Positions 45,101-55,717 of a DNA stretch of 64,000 nt are shown here, one piece after another. The notes under the pieces were generated by a model. It ran no database searches. It was not told the origin of the DNA and saw only the letters and a program-made list of their open reading frames with translations. The translations under genes were made by a program, and so were the position numbers. The stretch comes from Colius striatus (taxonomy: Eukaryota > Chordata > Aves > Coliiformes > Coliidae). Position 1 is the stretch's first letter, and the number at the start of each line of letters is the position of its first letter. The DNA is taken from positions 6,890,513-6,954,512 of the forward strand of contig NC_084781.1 of assembly GCF_028858725.1 (NCBI RefSeq). Reading direction: 5' to 3'.

Positions 45101-48100
45101 TGTCCCTTGAAACAGTTTACGGCCCAGTTCCATGAGAAGATCTACCAGATGCTGAAGAACTTGCTGCAGTTGTCTCCAGAGACAAAGCACAGGATCCTTT
45201 CCTGGCTAGGCAACTGCCTCCACGCCAATGCAGGCCGCACCAAGATTTGGGCTAACCAGATGCCAGAGATCTTCTTCCAGATGTATGCCTCAGATGCCTT
45301 CTTCCTCAACCTGGGAGCTGCTCTCCTGAAGCTGTGCCAGCCCTTCTGCAAACCAAAATCTCTAAAGCTGCTAACCTTCAACCCTACTTACTGTGCCCTG
45401 AAGGAGCTGAATGAAGAGGAGAGGAGGAGTAAAAATGTACATATGAAAGGTATGCCCAGGCGTTGGGGGAGGAAGGGAAAGGGGCTCTTCTGGGATCCTT
45501 CCCTCTTATATATGTCAGTCTAGGGAGAGTTGAGAGCAAGGGTAGAGCTGGATGCAAACAAAATGCTGCCTACCATCAGCAGTACTCATCCTGTGCTCTC
45601 GGCAGAGGCCCTCCTGACCCCTCTCCTCACTAGTGCTTCTGAGTAGGAGCTGTCAGAGATGCTTTTCATTCCAGGTTTGGAAAAAGAGACGTGTTTGATA
45701 CCCGCTCTGAGCGAGCAGGAGCCAGAGTTTGCCAACAGCTACAATCTGGTGACAGAGAACCTGGTCCTCACCCAGTACACCCTTCACTTGGGATTTCACA
45801 GGTAACTGGCTGCTCTCAGATCAGTGTCAGGGCTGTTGCTTCCCATCTAAAACAGCAGCAAACACTCTGAATGCAGAGTAAGCTGGTTGAACTGCTGAGT
45901 ACCTTTCCCTGTGTGCTTTGACTGATGTTTGAGCCTCAGGCTGACTGATTAGCTTCATGGAAAGAGGTTTTGTTCTGCTGTTGGTCACAGCCTATGCTAA
46001 GATCCTGAGAGACTCTAAGTTATTAATAGAACTGTAACAGCTGAGTGCTGGTTGCTTGTGGACAGCTCAGTTTCCCCTTCTTGGGAGAACAGGCTGTAGC
46101 CATATCACTTCTCTACTAGAAAGCACCTTTATGGTAGAGCATCTGAACTCTCCAAATCTCCCAGCAAACAGATTGTGTGTGAGGCAGAAAAATGAGGAAG
46201 CTGCCCACTTCCAGGAAAGGATTTTCTGGATACTAGAATACACTCTTTCTTAGCTTCCCTCTGCAGGTTGTTGCCTGGATACCGTGAGGTCACTGCTGAT
46301 CTAGATGCTGTTCTGCTCTGGCTTATTCTCTAAATATAGTAATTGACCAAGAAGTTAAACAAGGGACTGGTTACTGAGGAACTGGGTCTGTCACCTCCCA
46401 GGGCTCTCTGGGGCTTCTCGGATCCCTGACCTGGGCAACCCGAAGGGGAGGGGGTTGCAGCTGCTCCAGCTCATGGGCTGACCCCCTGGTTTTCCAGATT
46501 GCTCTGCAGGCCTCTGTGGCTCCTCAGCACGGTCTGGATCCTCCTAGGCCCTGCCTTGCCTTGCCTTTCTTTGAAGGCTTCCCATTGCTGGCGCCCTAGA
46601 CAGATGATGCACGCAAAATGGTCTGCGCTCAACTGCACAGAGCGCTTGGATTTAGGGTGAAGGGATGAGCTATCTTCTGTATTGCTGGGGCAGCCTGTGT
46701 GTCTCATCTCACCTCCTCTTTGCCTTGTTTTTTGGGTAGGTTGCATGACCAGATGGTAAAGATAAACCAAAGCCTTCACCGCCTGCAAGTGGCGTGGCGA
46801 GAAGCCCAGCAGAGCTCCAGCCCCGCCGCTGACAGCCTCAGGGAGCAGTTCGAGCGCTTGATGACCATCTATCTCTCCACCAAGACGGCGATGACGGAGC
46901 CCCAGATGCTGCAGAACTGCCTGAACCTGCAGGTGTCCATGGCAGTGCTGCTGGTGCAGCTGGCCATGGGCAACAGTGGCACGGAGCCGCTGGCGCTGAC
47001 CTTCCCGCTGCCGGAGGTGCAGAGCAGCGCCTTGGCCTACGTGCCAGGTGAAGCCATACAGCCAGACCTTTCCTTGTGCAGAATACTCTGTTTGGAGAGG
47101 GTCACCTTGGTAATGTGGGGCTTTCGGAGGGGGTGTGCTTAGGGTACTGATGCTGGTGACCTTTTAAAGACTCTTCTCACTGTCAAGTTGTAAAGCTTTG
47201 ATTAATACTATATTGATTTACTACTCTCTGTAAAATTCTTCTGGTGTTTTCTCCTGTTCAGGTTCTCTTCTGTTGAGGCCTTTTGTGTAATGGTGTGTGT
47301 GATCAGCAGACAGCTGCTAGGTTTCACCTCCTAAATAGTCCAGCACCTGAGAGGCAAAGTTGATCCTGTGTGTTATTGATGTCATCCGGCTGGGCATCCT
47401 TTATGGCTGCACTGTTCTGGCCCAGCTCATTTGTTTCTAAAACTTGAGTCAGAATCAGGGCAATGAGGAGGGGTGGAGTAAGTGGAAGGTTAGAAAAGGG
47501 GTAAGTGAGCCACCTGAGGAGGAAGAACTCACGTACAGTCTCTGTTTGCAGAGTTCTTTGCTGATAATCTGGGCGACTTCTTCATTTTCTTGCGGCGTTT
47601 TGCTGATGACATCCTGGAGACTTCTGCTGATTCCCTGGAGCACATCCTTCACTTTGTTACTGTGTTCATGGGTGATGTGGAGAGGTAGGTACAACCTATG
47701 GCTCTGGAGAGTAAGCTGCTGGAAGCTGGTATTGACTTTACTGATGGTCCACAACAAGCAGGCACTCCTCCACCAATATGTGCAGCTCCTGGCTGGATCC
47801 TCAGCGGCTCTGTCCTGCACCCTGGCCCTCGTGCCATCCTGGATTGGCTTTGTTGTTTTCTCTGGCAGGATGAAAAACCCTCACCTGCGAGCTAAGCTGG
47901 CAGAAGTGTTGGAAGCTGTGATGCCTCACTTGGATCAGGCTCAGAACCCACTCGTCTCGAGCGTGTTTCATCGCAAGCGAGTGTTCTGCTCTTACCAACA
48001 CGCAGCCCAGCTCGCTGAGGCGCTCATCAAAGTTTTTGTGGATATTGAGTTTACTGGTAAGCACGAAGGGGGAAGAGTAGCATCTGTAGGAGGAAAGGTC

Positions 48101-51100
48101 TCTGGGGATTGAAGTGCACCCAGGGCAAATGAATCTGTTGGTGCTTCATGAAGCTGCTGTGCTGGGCAGGTGCTGTTCCAGCAAAGCCTCTGTCTTGCCA
48201 AACTCTGGGTCATGCAGAGCTGTATGTCCAAAAAGGGTAACAGGCAGTGCTTGTAGCTCCTTCGTCTCTAACATGGGATGGATTGAACTGCTTGGAAGTC
48301 AGCAACAGGCTTCTGATGTGTACAGTAGAAGGGTTTTCATGTCAAGCAGTGAAAAGGAGTCAGTAGCCCCTGCCTGGGCCCACTACCTGCTTGAAACGCT
48401 TTTCCTTCCGTCCAGGTGACCCACACCAGTTTGAGCAGAAGTTCAACTACCGCCGCCCCATGTACCCCATCCTGAGGTACATGTGGGGCACGGACTCGTA
48501 CCGGCAGAGCATCAAGGTGAGGCAACAGGCACGTGTACAGGAGCGTGTGTGTGTCAGAGCCATATCCTGCTGTGCACTGGGACTGTGCCACGTGCTCACC
48601 CTGCCCTCCACCCCTGCAGGCACTAGCTGATTATGCCTCGGAGAACCTGGAGGCCATGAACCCTCCTCTCTTCTTGCGTTTCCTTAACTTGCTGATGAAT
48701 GATGCTATTTTCCTGCTGGATGAAGCCATACAGGTAGGGCTGACCTTTGACTCCTCAGAAGATGGCTGGATGTGCTACTCTTGTTTCTGGGGGAGTATCA
48801 CCTTGCCTTGGTCCTGCCCAATGAATTTCTGTGGGTAGGTACTTGCAGGAAGTGATTCCAGGCTGGTAGAGCCATGGCCTGCAGGAAGGGGTGAAGGTTG
48901 GAAGGGCAGTGGGGTCTGGGGTGCTCTCATCCCTCTGGATGTGGGAGGCAGGTCAGAACAAAGAGGAGCTAAAAGGCTTTTCTCAGATCCAGCATAAAGT
49001 GTGCTGGTGGAGCAGTGAGGCAATAATCCTGTTGCTAATCTGGATGTAGCTGGAGTGTAAATGATGTTTCTGGTTGTGATTATTTAGATTCATTTGGCTT
49101 TATCATAATAAAGGTCTTGTGCCTCAGGCACTTCTTTGGGTTTAGCAGGTATGTGCAAGGTGAACTAACGTCTCTGATGCGTGGTGACTGTGTACCTTTC
49201 AGAGCTACTTTCCATTGTTAAAAAGGACTTTTGGGAGCTTTTAATCTGCTTTACAGTTGGTTGTTGAGATGCTGGTGGGTCAGATAGGTGCTGTGGATAT
49301 TGCCTAGCTGGCTTTGAACATTGATGGGCCTTCTACAGTTGCCCATCCAGACAAAAGTGTGTTTTGTAAAACATACGGTTCTGAATGGCCTTTTCAAGTG
49401 CTGTGTTGTACCTTTCATGGCCTGATTTGGCCTCTGCTAGGCTGGAGCAGCATGGAGCAGTCCTGGCTTTGTTATTGCTGTTCTCTCAGCTACTTCCATG
49501 CGCTGTCTTTGCAGTACCTCAGCAAGATTAAAATTCAGCAGATCGAGAAGGACCGTGGGGAGTGGGACAGCCTGTCCCAGGAGGCTCGGCGTGAGAAGGA
49601 GTCGAGCCTGCAGATGTTTGGTCAGCTGGCGCGCTTCCACAACATCATGTCCAACGAAACCATTGGCACGCTGGCCTTCCTCACCTCAGGTAGGGAGAGA
49701 CACCCTGCTGGGACCTGGGGAAGGCCTTTGATCTCAGGGGATGGGATTGCTGTGCAGCTCAGGGAACTGTTGGTTTCTCTTCCAGAAATTAAGTCCCTGT
49801 TTGTGCATCCTTTCCTTGCTGAGCGCATCATCTCCATGCTCAACTACTTCCTGCAGCACCTGGTTGGGCCAAAAATGGGAGCTCTGAAAGTCAAGGATTT
49901 CAGCGAGTTTGACTTCAAGCCACAGCAGCTGGTGTCTGACATCTGCAACATCTACCTGAACCTCGGGTAGGTGACAAGGGAGAGCTGGCATGTGGGGTGT
50001 TGGGAGCTGTTCCAGGACATCCCAGCAAGCAGAGCTCTGTGGGGAACCGTGCTGGCAGGATTGCTCTGCCTCCTTCCCACAGCCCTGAGAGGGGCTTTCT
50101 GGAAGCACACTGTGCTCCTTGGAAGCAACAGTCATGTGAATCATCTGGGGAAGTCAGCTAAAACACAACTAGACGAGACTGAGCATGAGGGTGATTACGT
50201 TCATATCATGGGTCATTTTTGGAGGAGGCCTGGGAGAGATGGTTAGTTATGGTCAAGCTTTGAGCTCTTAGCTGTGGTAATGCAGTTGTTGGTAGGGGTT
50301 TGTGCTTTGCAGACTGATAAATGTGTGTTATTAAACATCTGCTTTCTTTTAACCTGTGACCCAGGGATGAGGAGAACTTCTGTGCCACAGTGCCCAAGGA
50401 CGGCCGCTCCTATTCTCCCACGCTCTTTGCCCAAACAGTACGAGTTCTGAAGAAAATCAACAAGCCTGGCAACATGATAGTGTCTTTCAGTAACCTGGCT
50501 GAGAGGATTAAGGTGAGAACTGCAGTGAACTTCAGCTTGGGGAAAAAAAGGTATATCTGGTTTCTGGCATCCTTTTTCTCTGTGTATCACTGCATTTCTG
50601 CCATGGAGCTGGATTTCTGTGAGTGGGGCTTCCCCTGAGGCTCGGGTGGGAGGGCCCCCACTCAGTACAAGCCTGTCAGTGCTTTCAGCTTCCTGTTAAG
50701 AGCAAACTCAGTTTTGAAAGAAGTGGGAGGCTGGGTTTCTAAAGGCCACATGTGCCTGCCAGTCTCTTGCAGACCGCCAGCAGCAGGAGGAGGAGACGTA
50801 TGCAGATGCCTGTGATGAATTCCTGGATCCCATCATGAGCACCCTGATGTCAGACCCTGTCATCCTGCCCTCTTCCCGCGTCACTGTGGACCGTTCCACC
50901 ATAGCCCGGCACCTCCTCAGGTACACACCATGTGCTTCGGGCTGTAAGCCTTTTTTGGCGTCTATTTCACTTTTCCAGTCCCTCTTCCTGGCCTGTTTTG
51001 GGGCTGCCCAAACCATCTTCTCTATGCTTTGTTTTTTAGTGACCAGACAGATCCTTTTAACCGGAGCCCCCTTACCATGGACCAGATCAGACCAAACACA

Positions 51101-51181
51101 GAGCTTAAAGAGAAGATCCAGCAGTGGCTCGCAGAGAGGAAAAAGCAGAAGGAGGAGGAGCTGGAGGACAGGCTGAACTGA
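42117..51181 (+). CDS. UBE4A: Ubiquitin conjugation factor E4 A (U-box ligase)
   Basis: UFD2-family E3/E4 enzyme that extends ubiquitin chains. Nineteen coding exons: 42117-42240, 42345-42521, 42726-42838, 43438-43590, 43696-43855, 44045-44247, 44479-44670, 45116-45449, 45675-45801, 46740-47047, 47552-47684, 47869-48056, 48416-48516, 48620-48733, 49515-49689, 49786-49966, 50365-50512, 50763-50920, 51040-51181. Junctions are in phase, giving 1076 residues, close to the human length. It starts [19 protein letters not shown] as in mammals; the start exon begins at 42076 after CCTCGCAG, so exon 1 is non-coding. The long helical UFD2 core is collinear with human (e.g. [32 protein letters not shown]). 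The U-box is at about residues 994-1065 ([40 protein letters not shown]) and lacks RING cysteines, as expected. Introns hold no other gene. Confidence 0.98.
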
Positions 51182-51700
51182 GATCCGGGATCTTATGCCC
51201 GGGCCTCACCTTGTCATCGCTGACGCCATAACTGCCTTGCAGGAGTAGTGGGAGCTCCAGAGCCACCCTCCTCCAGCCTGTGTCCTGTGCATCGCCACCA
51301 CCTCCGGAGCCTCCCTTAGCGACCTCCTTTTCTCTCCCTTGTTCTCTCTTTTCCTTACAAGACTTTACTCTTTAATACTAAGACTTTCCACTGCGCTACA
51401 GCTTTGAGCCTTTGCTTGGGGGAAGACTGAAGCCTTGGCTGTGGGGCTGGGCACCCTGGCCCTCTGTCTCTTGTCCCTTATGTTGGTCATGTTCTTCAGC
51501 ACCACCAAACACTTTGCTCTGCTCTAGTTGCTGTGTTTAACCTCTGTTCGGCATGAAAGTGGTGCCCCTGCAGCCCCTCCCAGGATGAGCCTGCTGGGAG
51601 GGGTGGGAACGGAGCAGGGGTGGGGGAAATGAAATACAGAGCGGCTCTTAGAGCTGGCGCTGGAGGTCTGGCGGCTGTAGCAAAGCCTCGTGGCTTTGGC
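51182..51700 (+). other. UBE4A: UBE4A 3' UTR and UBE4A-ATP5MG spacer
   Basis: No canonical AATAAA or ATTAAA is visible after the stop codon. AATACA near 51632 is a weak candidate. Only 690 bp separate the UBE4A stop and the ATP5MG start codon. Confidence 0.5.
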
Positions 51701-51935
51701 GTGAGGGCGGCTGGGCGCTTGCGCGGGGCGACGGACCCAGCCCGGGACTCGAACCCGCGGCCTCGAGTGCGCCGGCGCGTCCCGCCCCGCCCCGCCGCGG
51801 GGTCCTCGCGTGGGGCTGCCCGCGGCTGGCGCCTGACGGCGGCGCGGGGTGACATTGGCGGGGCCGGCAGCATGGCGCAGGCAGCACAGAGGCTGGCGCA
51901 GCGCATCGCCACGCAGGGGCCGCAGCTGCTCAGCG
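51700..51935 (+). promoter_or_regulatory. ATP5MG: ATP5MG promoter CpG island
   Basis: A CpG-rich segment with CCCGCCCCGCCCCGCC (GC boxes at about 51780) surrounds the first exon. No TATA box is seen. Confidence 0.6.
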
Positions 51936-52710
51936 GTGAGCGCGGGGGCGGCGGGGCCGGGGGCGGCGGGGCCGGGGGCGGCGGGGCCGGGGGCGGCGGG
52001 GCCGGGGGCGGCGGGGCCGGGGGCGGCGGGAGGGACGCGCCCGGGGCGCTGGGGGGGAGCCCCGCTGCTGGAACGACGCCTCTCCGACCGCTTCCCTCTC
52101 CCGCAGCCGCCGTGGCGTACTCGAAGCCGCGCTTGGCCACGTTCTGGTACTACGCCAAGGTGGAGCTGGCCCCACCGACGCCCGCCGAGATCCCTCGCGC
52201 CATCGACAGCATGAAGGCCTTGGTCAGGGGCTTCCAGAGCGGCCGGTTGGCGCAGCTCACCGTCAAGGTACGGGCTTACCGTGCGGCTGAGGCTGTGCTG
52301 AGGCTGCTCGGCCCTGCGTTGCCAGCGGCTCCCGCAGCAGGGGTGCTTTGAGAAATGAGCTCTCAAAAATGGCTGTAAAAAGGAGCACTACCTGAGACTG
52401 TGCTGAACGTTTCGGGAGCGTATTCAAGACAGGGTTTGGCCAGAAGCAGCTGAATACGATAAATACTCTGTTGTGCTTTTGGCGTTTTGCTCAAATTGTT
52501 CTCTTCTGAATCAGTGGGTGGTTTGGCTTGTCCATACATAAATCCTGACTGCAGAGGTGAAGGAGCTGCCGTGGGAGCCAGTGTTCTGACTGGTGGGTTT
52601 CTCCCTTTTAGGAAGCAGTGAGGAATGGTCTGGTGGCCACGGAGGTGCTGATGTGGTTTTACATCGGGGAAATCATCGGCAAGCGCGGCCTGATTGGTTA
52701 CAATGTCTGA
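51872..52710 (+). CDS. ATP5MG: ATP synthase membrane subunit g
   Basis: Small supernumerary Fo subunit of mitochondrial ATP synthase, involved with subunit e in complex dimerisation. Exons 51872-51935, 52107-52267 and 52612-52710 are in phase and give 107 residues (human 103). The body [31 protein letters not shown] and the membrane segment [19 protein letters not shown] are nearly identical to human; the first 22 residues ([16 protein letters not shown]) diverge, as in other vertebrates. The GxxxG-like spacing IGEIIGKRG in the membrane helix is kept. Position directly after UBE4A and before KMT2A matches human 11q23. Confidence 0.98.
51940..52030. repeat. 15-bp GC tandem repeat in ATP5MG intron 1
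   Basis: The unit GGGGGCGGCGGGGCC occurs about six times just after the first donor. The strand is G-rich and could form G-quadruplexes in the transcript. Confidence 0.9.
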
Positions 52711-52784
52711 AGGAAGACTTCCCCCACCATCCCTAACACCATCCCTGGAACCACGCTTCCTGGGTCTGTAGCACTGTCTGTGAT

Positions 52785-52790
52785 AATAAA
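52785..52790 (+). terminator. ATP5MG: ATP5MG polyadenylation signal
   Basis: AATAAA lies 75 bases after the stop codon, followed by TGTTGTGGTGTTTTGTGGTG. Confidence 0.9.
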
Positions 52791-52814
52791 GGAGGCAGGA
52801 ACTGATGTTGAGCT

Positions 52815-54545
52815 GTTGTGGTGTTTTGTGGTGGTTGGGACACGGACCTATCTTTAGCCCAGGAGTGCTGCTGGCAGTGGAGAGCAGCTCCTCGGAGGGG
52901 TGGCTGCCCAAAGGCCTGTCCTGTGCCCCTGGTGATGCCGCTGAACATTCCTGCGCTGGGGCTGGGTCATTGGACAACTTCCTTGCTTCGGGAACAGCAC
53001 TAAGGAGGGCGTGAGAGCCTCAGTTTCCAATCCACAGTGCAGACAGTTCTGTGTGTTTCTGCACATATTGCATCAACTAGCAGGAACCAAACAGAAAGGC
53101 CAGTGCTTTATTTGCACTGCTACGAGCTCTCTGCTGTGGCTCTGACACAGGGTAAGCAGAGTATGTCTTGTGGAAGCCTTTGAAGGTAAGCAGAGCATTC
53201 CTGTATGTATTGCCTTGGCTTGCTGCTGGCTGGAGGTGTTAGCTGCCAAAAATCTGCAGGCTTTCCTTTTTCCAAGCAGCTTTCAGAGGCGTACACAAAA
53301 ACCTGGTGGGTCCCCTTGCGCTCTAGCGTGTTCATAATGTGTGGGAGGCAGCAGTCCTGCTGGAGCAGGACTTAACTCTTCTTCTTGTCCCAGAAGGTGG
53401 TTCCTGGTCAGTATTGCTCCCTTTTGATGCTGATTTGCTCCTCTGGGCCTCTTGTCTCCCTGGTGGACCCACAGCCCTGCAGCTTGGCTGCCCCAAGGGA
53501 CTTCAGCACTACACCATGAGCACAGCTGTTGTGGTTCTTCCCACAGCTGAGATGACCTTTTCATCACATCACAGCAAAACACCCCCTAGACTTCAGAAAG
53601 GTAATGCAGGTGAGCTCCCACACCTCATATTTGGTCACCAGCAGGTCATTGTTGACAGCGATGGAAAGCAATTATTTTTGTTTCTGACCCACCAGCTGGG
53701 GATCACAGTTGGTAACAGGTCACCTCCACTGGAAGGATGGGGAAACAGGCTAAAAGAACTCACCAGCTTTACCTGGTAAGTCTGTAACACTGCCAGTGAT
53801 GGGACTGGGCTTCCAGCCCCTACCCAGACACGGCACCCTGCATTCACCTTTACATATGCCTGTCCAGGACCTTGCTATGCCCAGTACAACTGAGCAACAC
53901 TGCCCCTAGAGAAAGCTCTGTTACACCTGAGACAGGCTGGGCACTATTGCTGAGGACATGTGATCTGACACTCCCCTCTAGGAAGGTGACTCTTCTAGCA
54001 AAACGTGGTGGAAACCCTAACCAGGGCTGTGGCCAAGCGCCCTGGCTGAGGGGTTGGCACAAGCGGGTGCTTGGAGGCAGACACCCCCAGTTTCTGGGGT
54101 GTGGGGGCTGCTCAACCCGCTTCATTAAGAGGACTGAACTTGACTAGCAAAGCCCAGCAGAGCTTGGAAATGCTCCATCCTTTCCATGCTCCCTAAAGCG
54201 ACAGGACACATCTCATTTGAATTTTGCTCCCTCGAAGCCCTGAGGGAAAAGCCACCCTTGCCCTGCTCCCCCAGCAGAACCCTGGCAGGGCATCAAGCAC
54301 GACATAAGCAGAAGCAGTAGGCTCTAAAGCTTTTTGTGGTCTCTGCTCTGTGGCAGATACTGGCTTGTTGCTTCTGCCATGGTCCAACAGCTTTCTTCTC
54401 CTCAGTCACTCCCTTCCTTTAGCTGGTGGACTCCCAAGGAACCAGGAGTTTCACCTGCCCCCTGCAGCACCGTTTGATAACCCGGTGCTTGCAGTGGTGG
54501 TGTTCTCAGGGACGAGAGCTGGCCCTCACTGGATACTCACACGGG
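52815..54545 (-). other. Spacer with possible minus-strand transcript divergent from KMT2A
   Basis: No known gene is recognised. On the minus strand I see a strong donor CTAGACCCGT|GTGAGTATCC (exon edge 54545) inside the KMT2A CpG island, a possible acceptor CTGCTCCAGCAG ending at 53358, an open frame of about 78 residues in the following segment (it includes ERKGTHQVFVYASESCLEKG), and AATAAA at 53112-53107. Together they could form a spliced divergent transcript. The frame has no family I know, the internal exons are unresolved, and the opposite strand is also partly open, so a non-coding RNA is equally possible. Confidence 0.3.
53107..53112 (-). terminator. Candidate minus-strand polyadenylation signal
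   Basis: TTTATT (AATAAA on the minus strand), positioned to end the proposed divergent transcript. Confidence 0.4.
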
Positions 54546-55378
54546 TCTAGATGTGCTGTGCAAGATGGAGGCGAGCCTGCGGTGTGACAGGCGGGAGCGG
54601 AGGGAGCCGCGGCCCGCTGCCCCATCTGTGCCAGCCTGGAGCCCGTAGTGGGACGCGGCCCGGCCCGCCGGGCCCGGGGTAGCAGGTACGCGGGGCTGGG
54701 AGGGGAAGGGCTGACGCCGCCGCGCCGCTCCCCTTTCCCCCCGCTCGGGTGTTCGGAGCCAGGCGGCCCCGGCGTCCCGGGGCTCCGGCCTGTCAGGGCG
54801 TGAGGCGGCTCTGGGCGCTGCGGCCCCGCGCCCTGGCTGCGCACCGCAGGTATGCGGGGTGCCGACCGGACCATGCTGGGTCCCGGGCCGCGCCGAGGGG
54901 AGCCCCGCGCCCCGCATAAGCACTGACGTTACGGAGGGGGCCCGCGGGGCTCTCCGTGCCGAATGCGCGATCCCGGGCGCCAGCGGTTGTTGCTCTCGCT
55001 CTGCATTGACGTCGCGATTATGCGGGCAGCTTACGTCTCCGTTATGCGGCAGCCAGGTTCCGGGGCTCGCTCGCGAGGTTCCCCCGCGCGGGTATGGTCC
55101 TCCGAGCTATGCGGGGCTGCGGCGGCGGGAGGCCGAGCTATCCAGCACGGGGGGCCGCGCTGGGTCTCGGGCCCAGGGCCCTGCATATCACCCAGCGTTA
55201 TGGCGGGCAAGCATCCGTCTCGCATGGCTTACTCAGGCGCCCGGGCGGCGAGATGGCGAGGCCCCGCAACCTGCATGGTTTCCGCCGTTATGCAGCACCT
55301 ATGCTGGCCGGCGAAGCTCTATCCAGGGCGCGGGGTGGGGCCCGGCCCCGCTCTCTGGCTCGTCGCCTCACAGTAAAG
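54546..55378 (+). promoter_or_regulatory. KMT2A: KMT2A promoter CpG island and 5' UTR
   Basis: Extreme CpG density, no TATA box. It includes CRE-like sites ACTGACGTTACGG (about 54921) and ATTGACGTCGCG (about 55005) and several loosely repeated TTATGCGG-like words. Multiple upstream ATGs occur, including an in-frame one at 55094 with no stop before the annotated start. Confidence 0.7.
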
Positions 55379-55717
55379 ATGGCGCACAGCGGTCGGTGGC
55401 GCTTCCCTGCCCGGCCCGGCAGCGGCGGCTGGGGCCGCCGGGGGCTGGGGGGGTCCCGGCTGCGCGTGCCGGCCGTGCGGAGCCTGCGAGCCGCCGAGCC
55501 GGTGGCGGCGGCGGGCGAGGGGGAGCGCGGCGGCCCGTGCTCCGGCGGGGCGGCGGGAAGCGGGGGAGGCGGGGCAGCGCCGGGCTCCGGCGGCTCCGGG
55601 GGCCCCGCGGCTGGGGTTGGACCCGGCTTCGACGCGGCGCTCCAGGTCTCGGCCGCCATCGGCATCAACCTGCGGCGGTTCCGCGCGGCCTGCGGCGCCG
55701 AGGCGGGCAGCGGAGAG
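55379..55717 (+). CDS. KMT2A: Histone-lysine N-methyltransferase 2A, first coding exon (partial gene)
   Basis: Trithorax/MLL1 family H3K4 methyltransferase; only exon 1 (113 codons) is in the window. It begins MAHSGRWRFPARPG, containing the high-affinity menin-binding motif RWRFPARPG, identical to human (MAHSCRWRFPARPG). Its end reads VGPGFDAALQVSAAIG then INLRRFRA, the conserved segment contributing to the menin-LEDGF interface. The exon ends at GGAGAG|GTGAGG in phase 0, as in human. The Gly/Ala/Ser-rich low-complexity stretch between the two motifs is shorter than in human (exon 1 of 113 against roughly 144 residues). The rest of the protein (AT-hooks, CXXC, PHD fingers, SET) must lie to the right of the window. 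Confidence 0.97.

Noticed and set aside
51745-51755. GGACTCGAACC, the complement of a tRNA B-box, on the ATP5MG side of UBE4A
   Set aside because: No A-box, no pairing 5' acceptor strand (ACCCAGC) at the right distance and an imperfect T-stem; taken as chance in GC-rich DNA.
53339-53779. 146-codon plus-strand open frame between ATP5MG and KMT2A
   Set aside because: No recognisable domain, no promoter or splice context on the plus strand; the minus strand offers a better, though still weak, transcript model.
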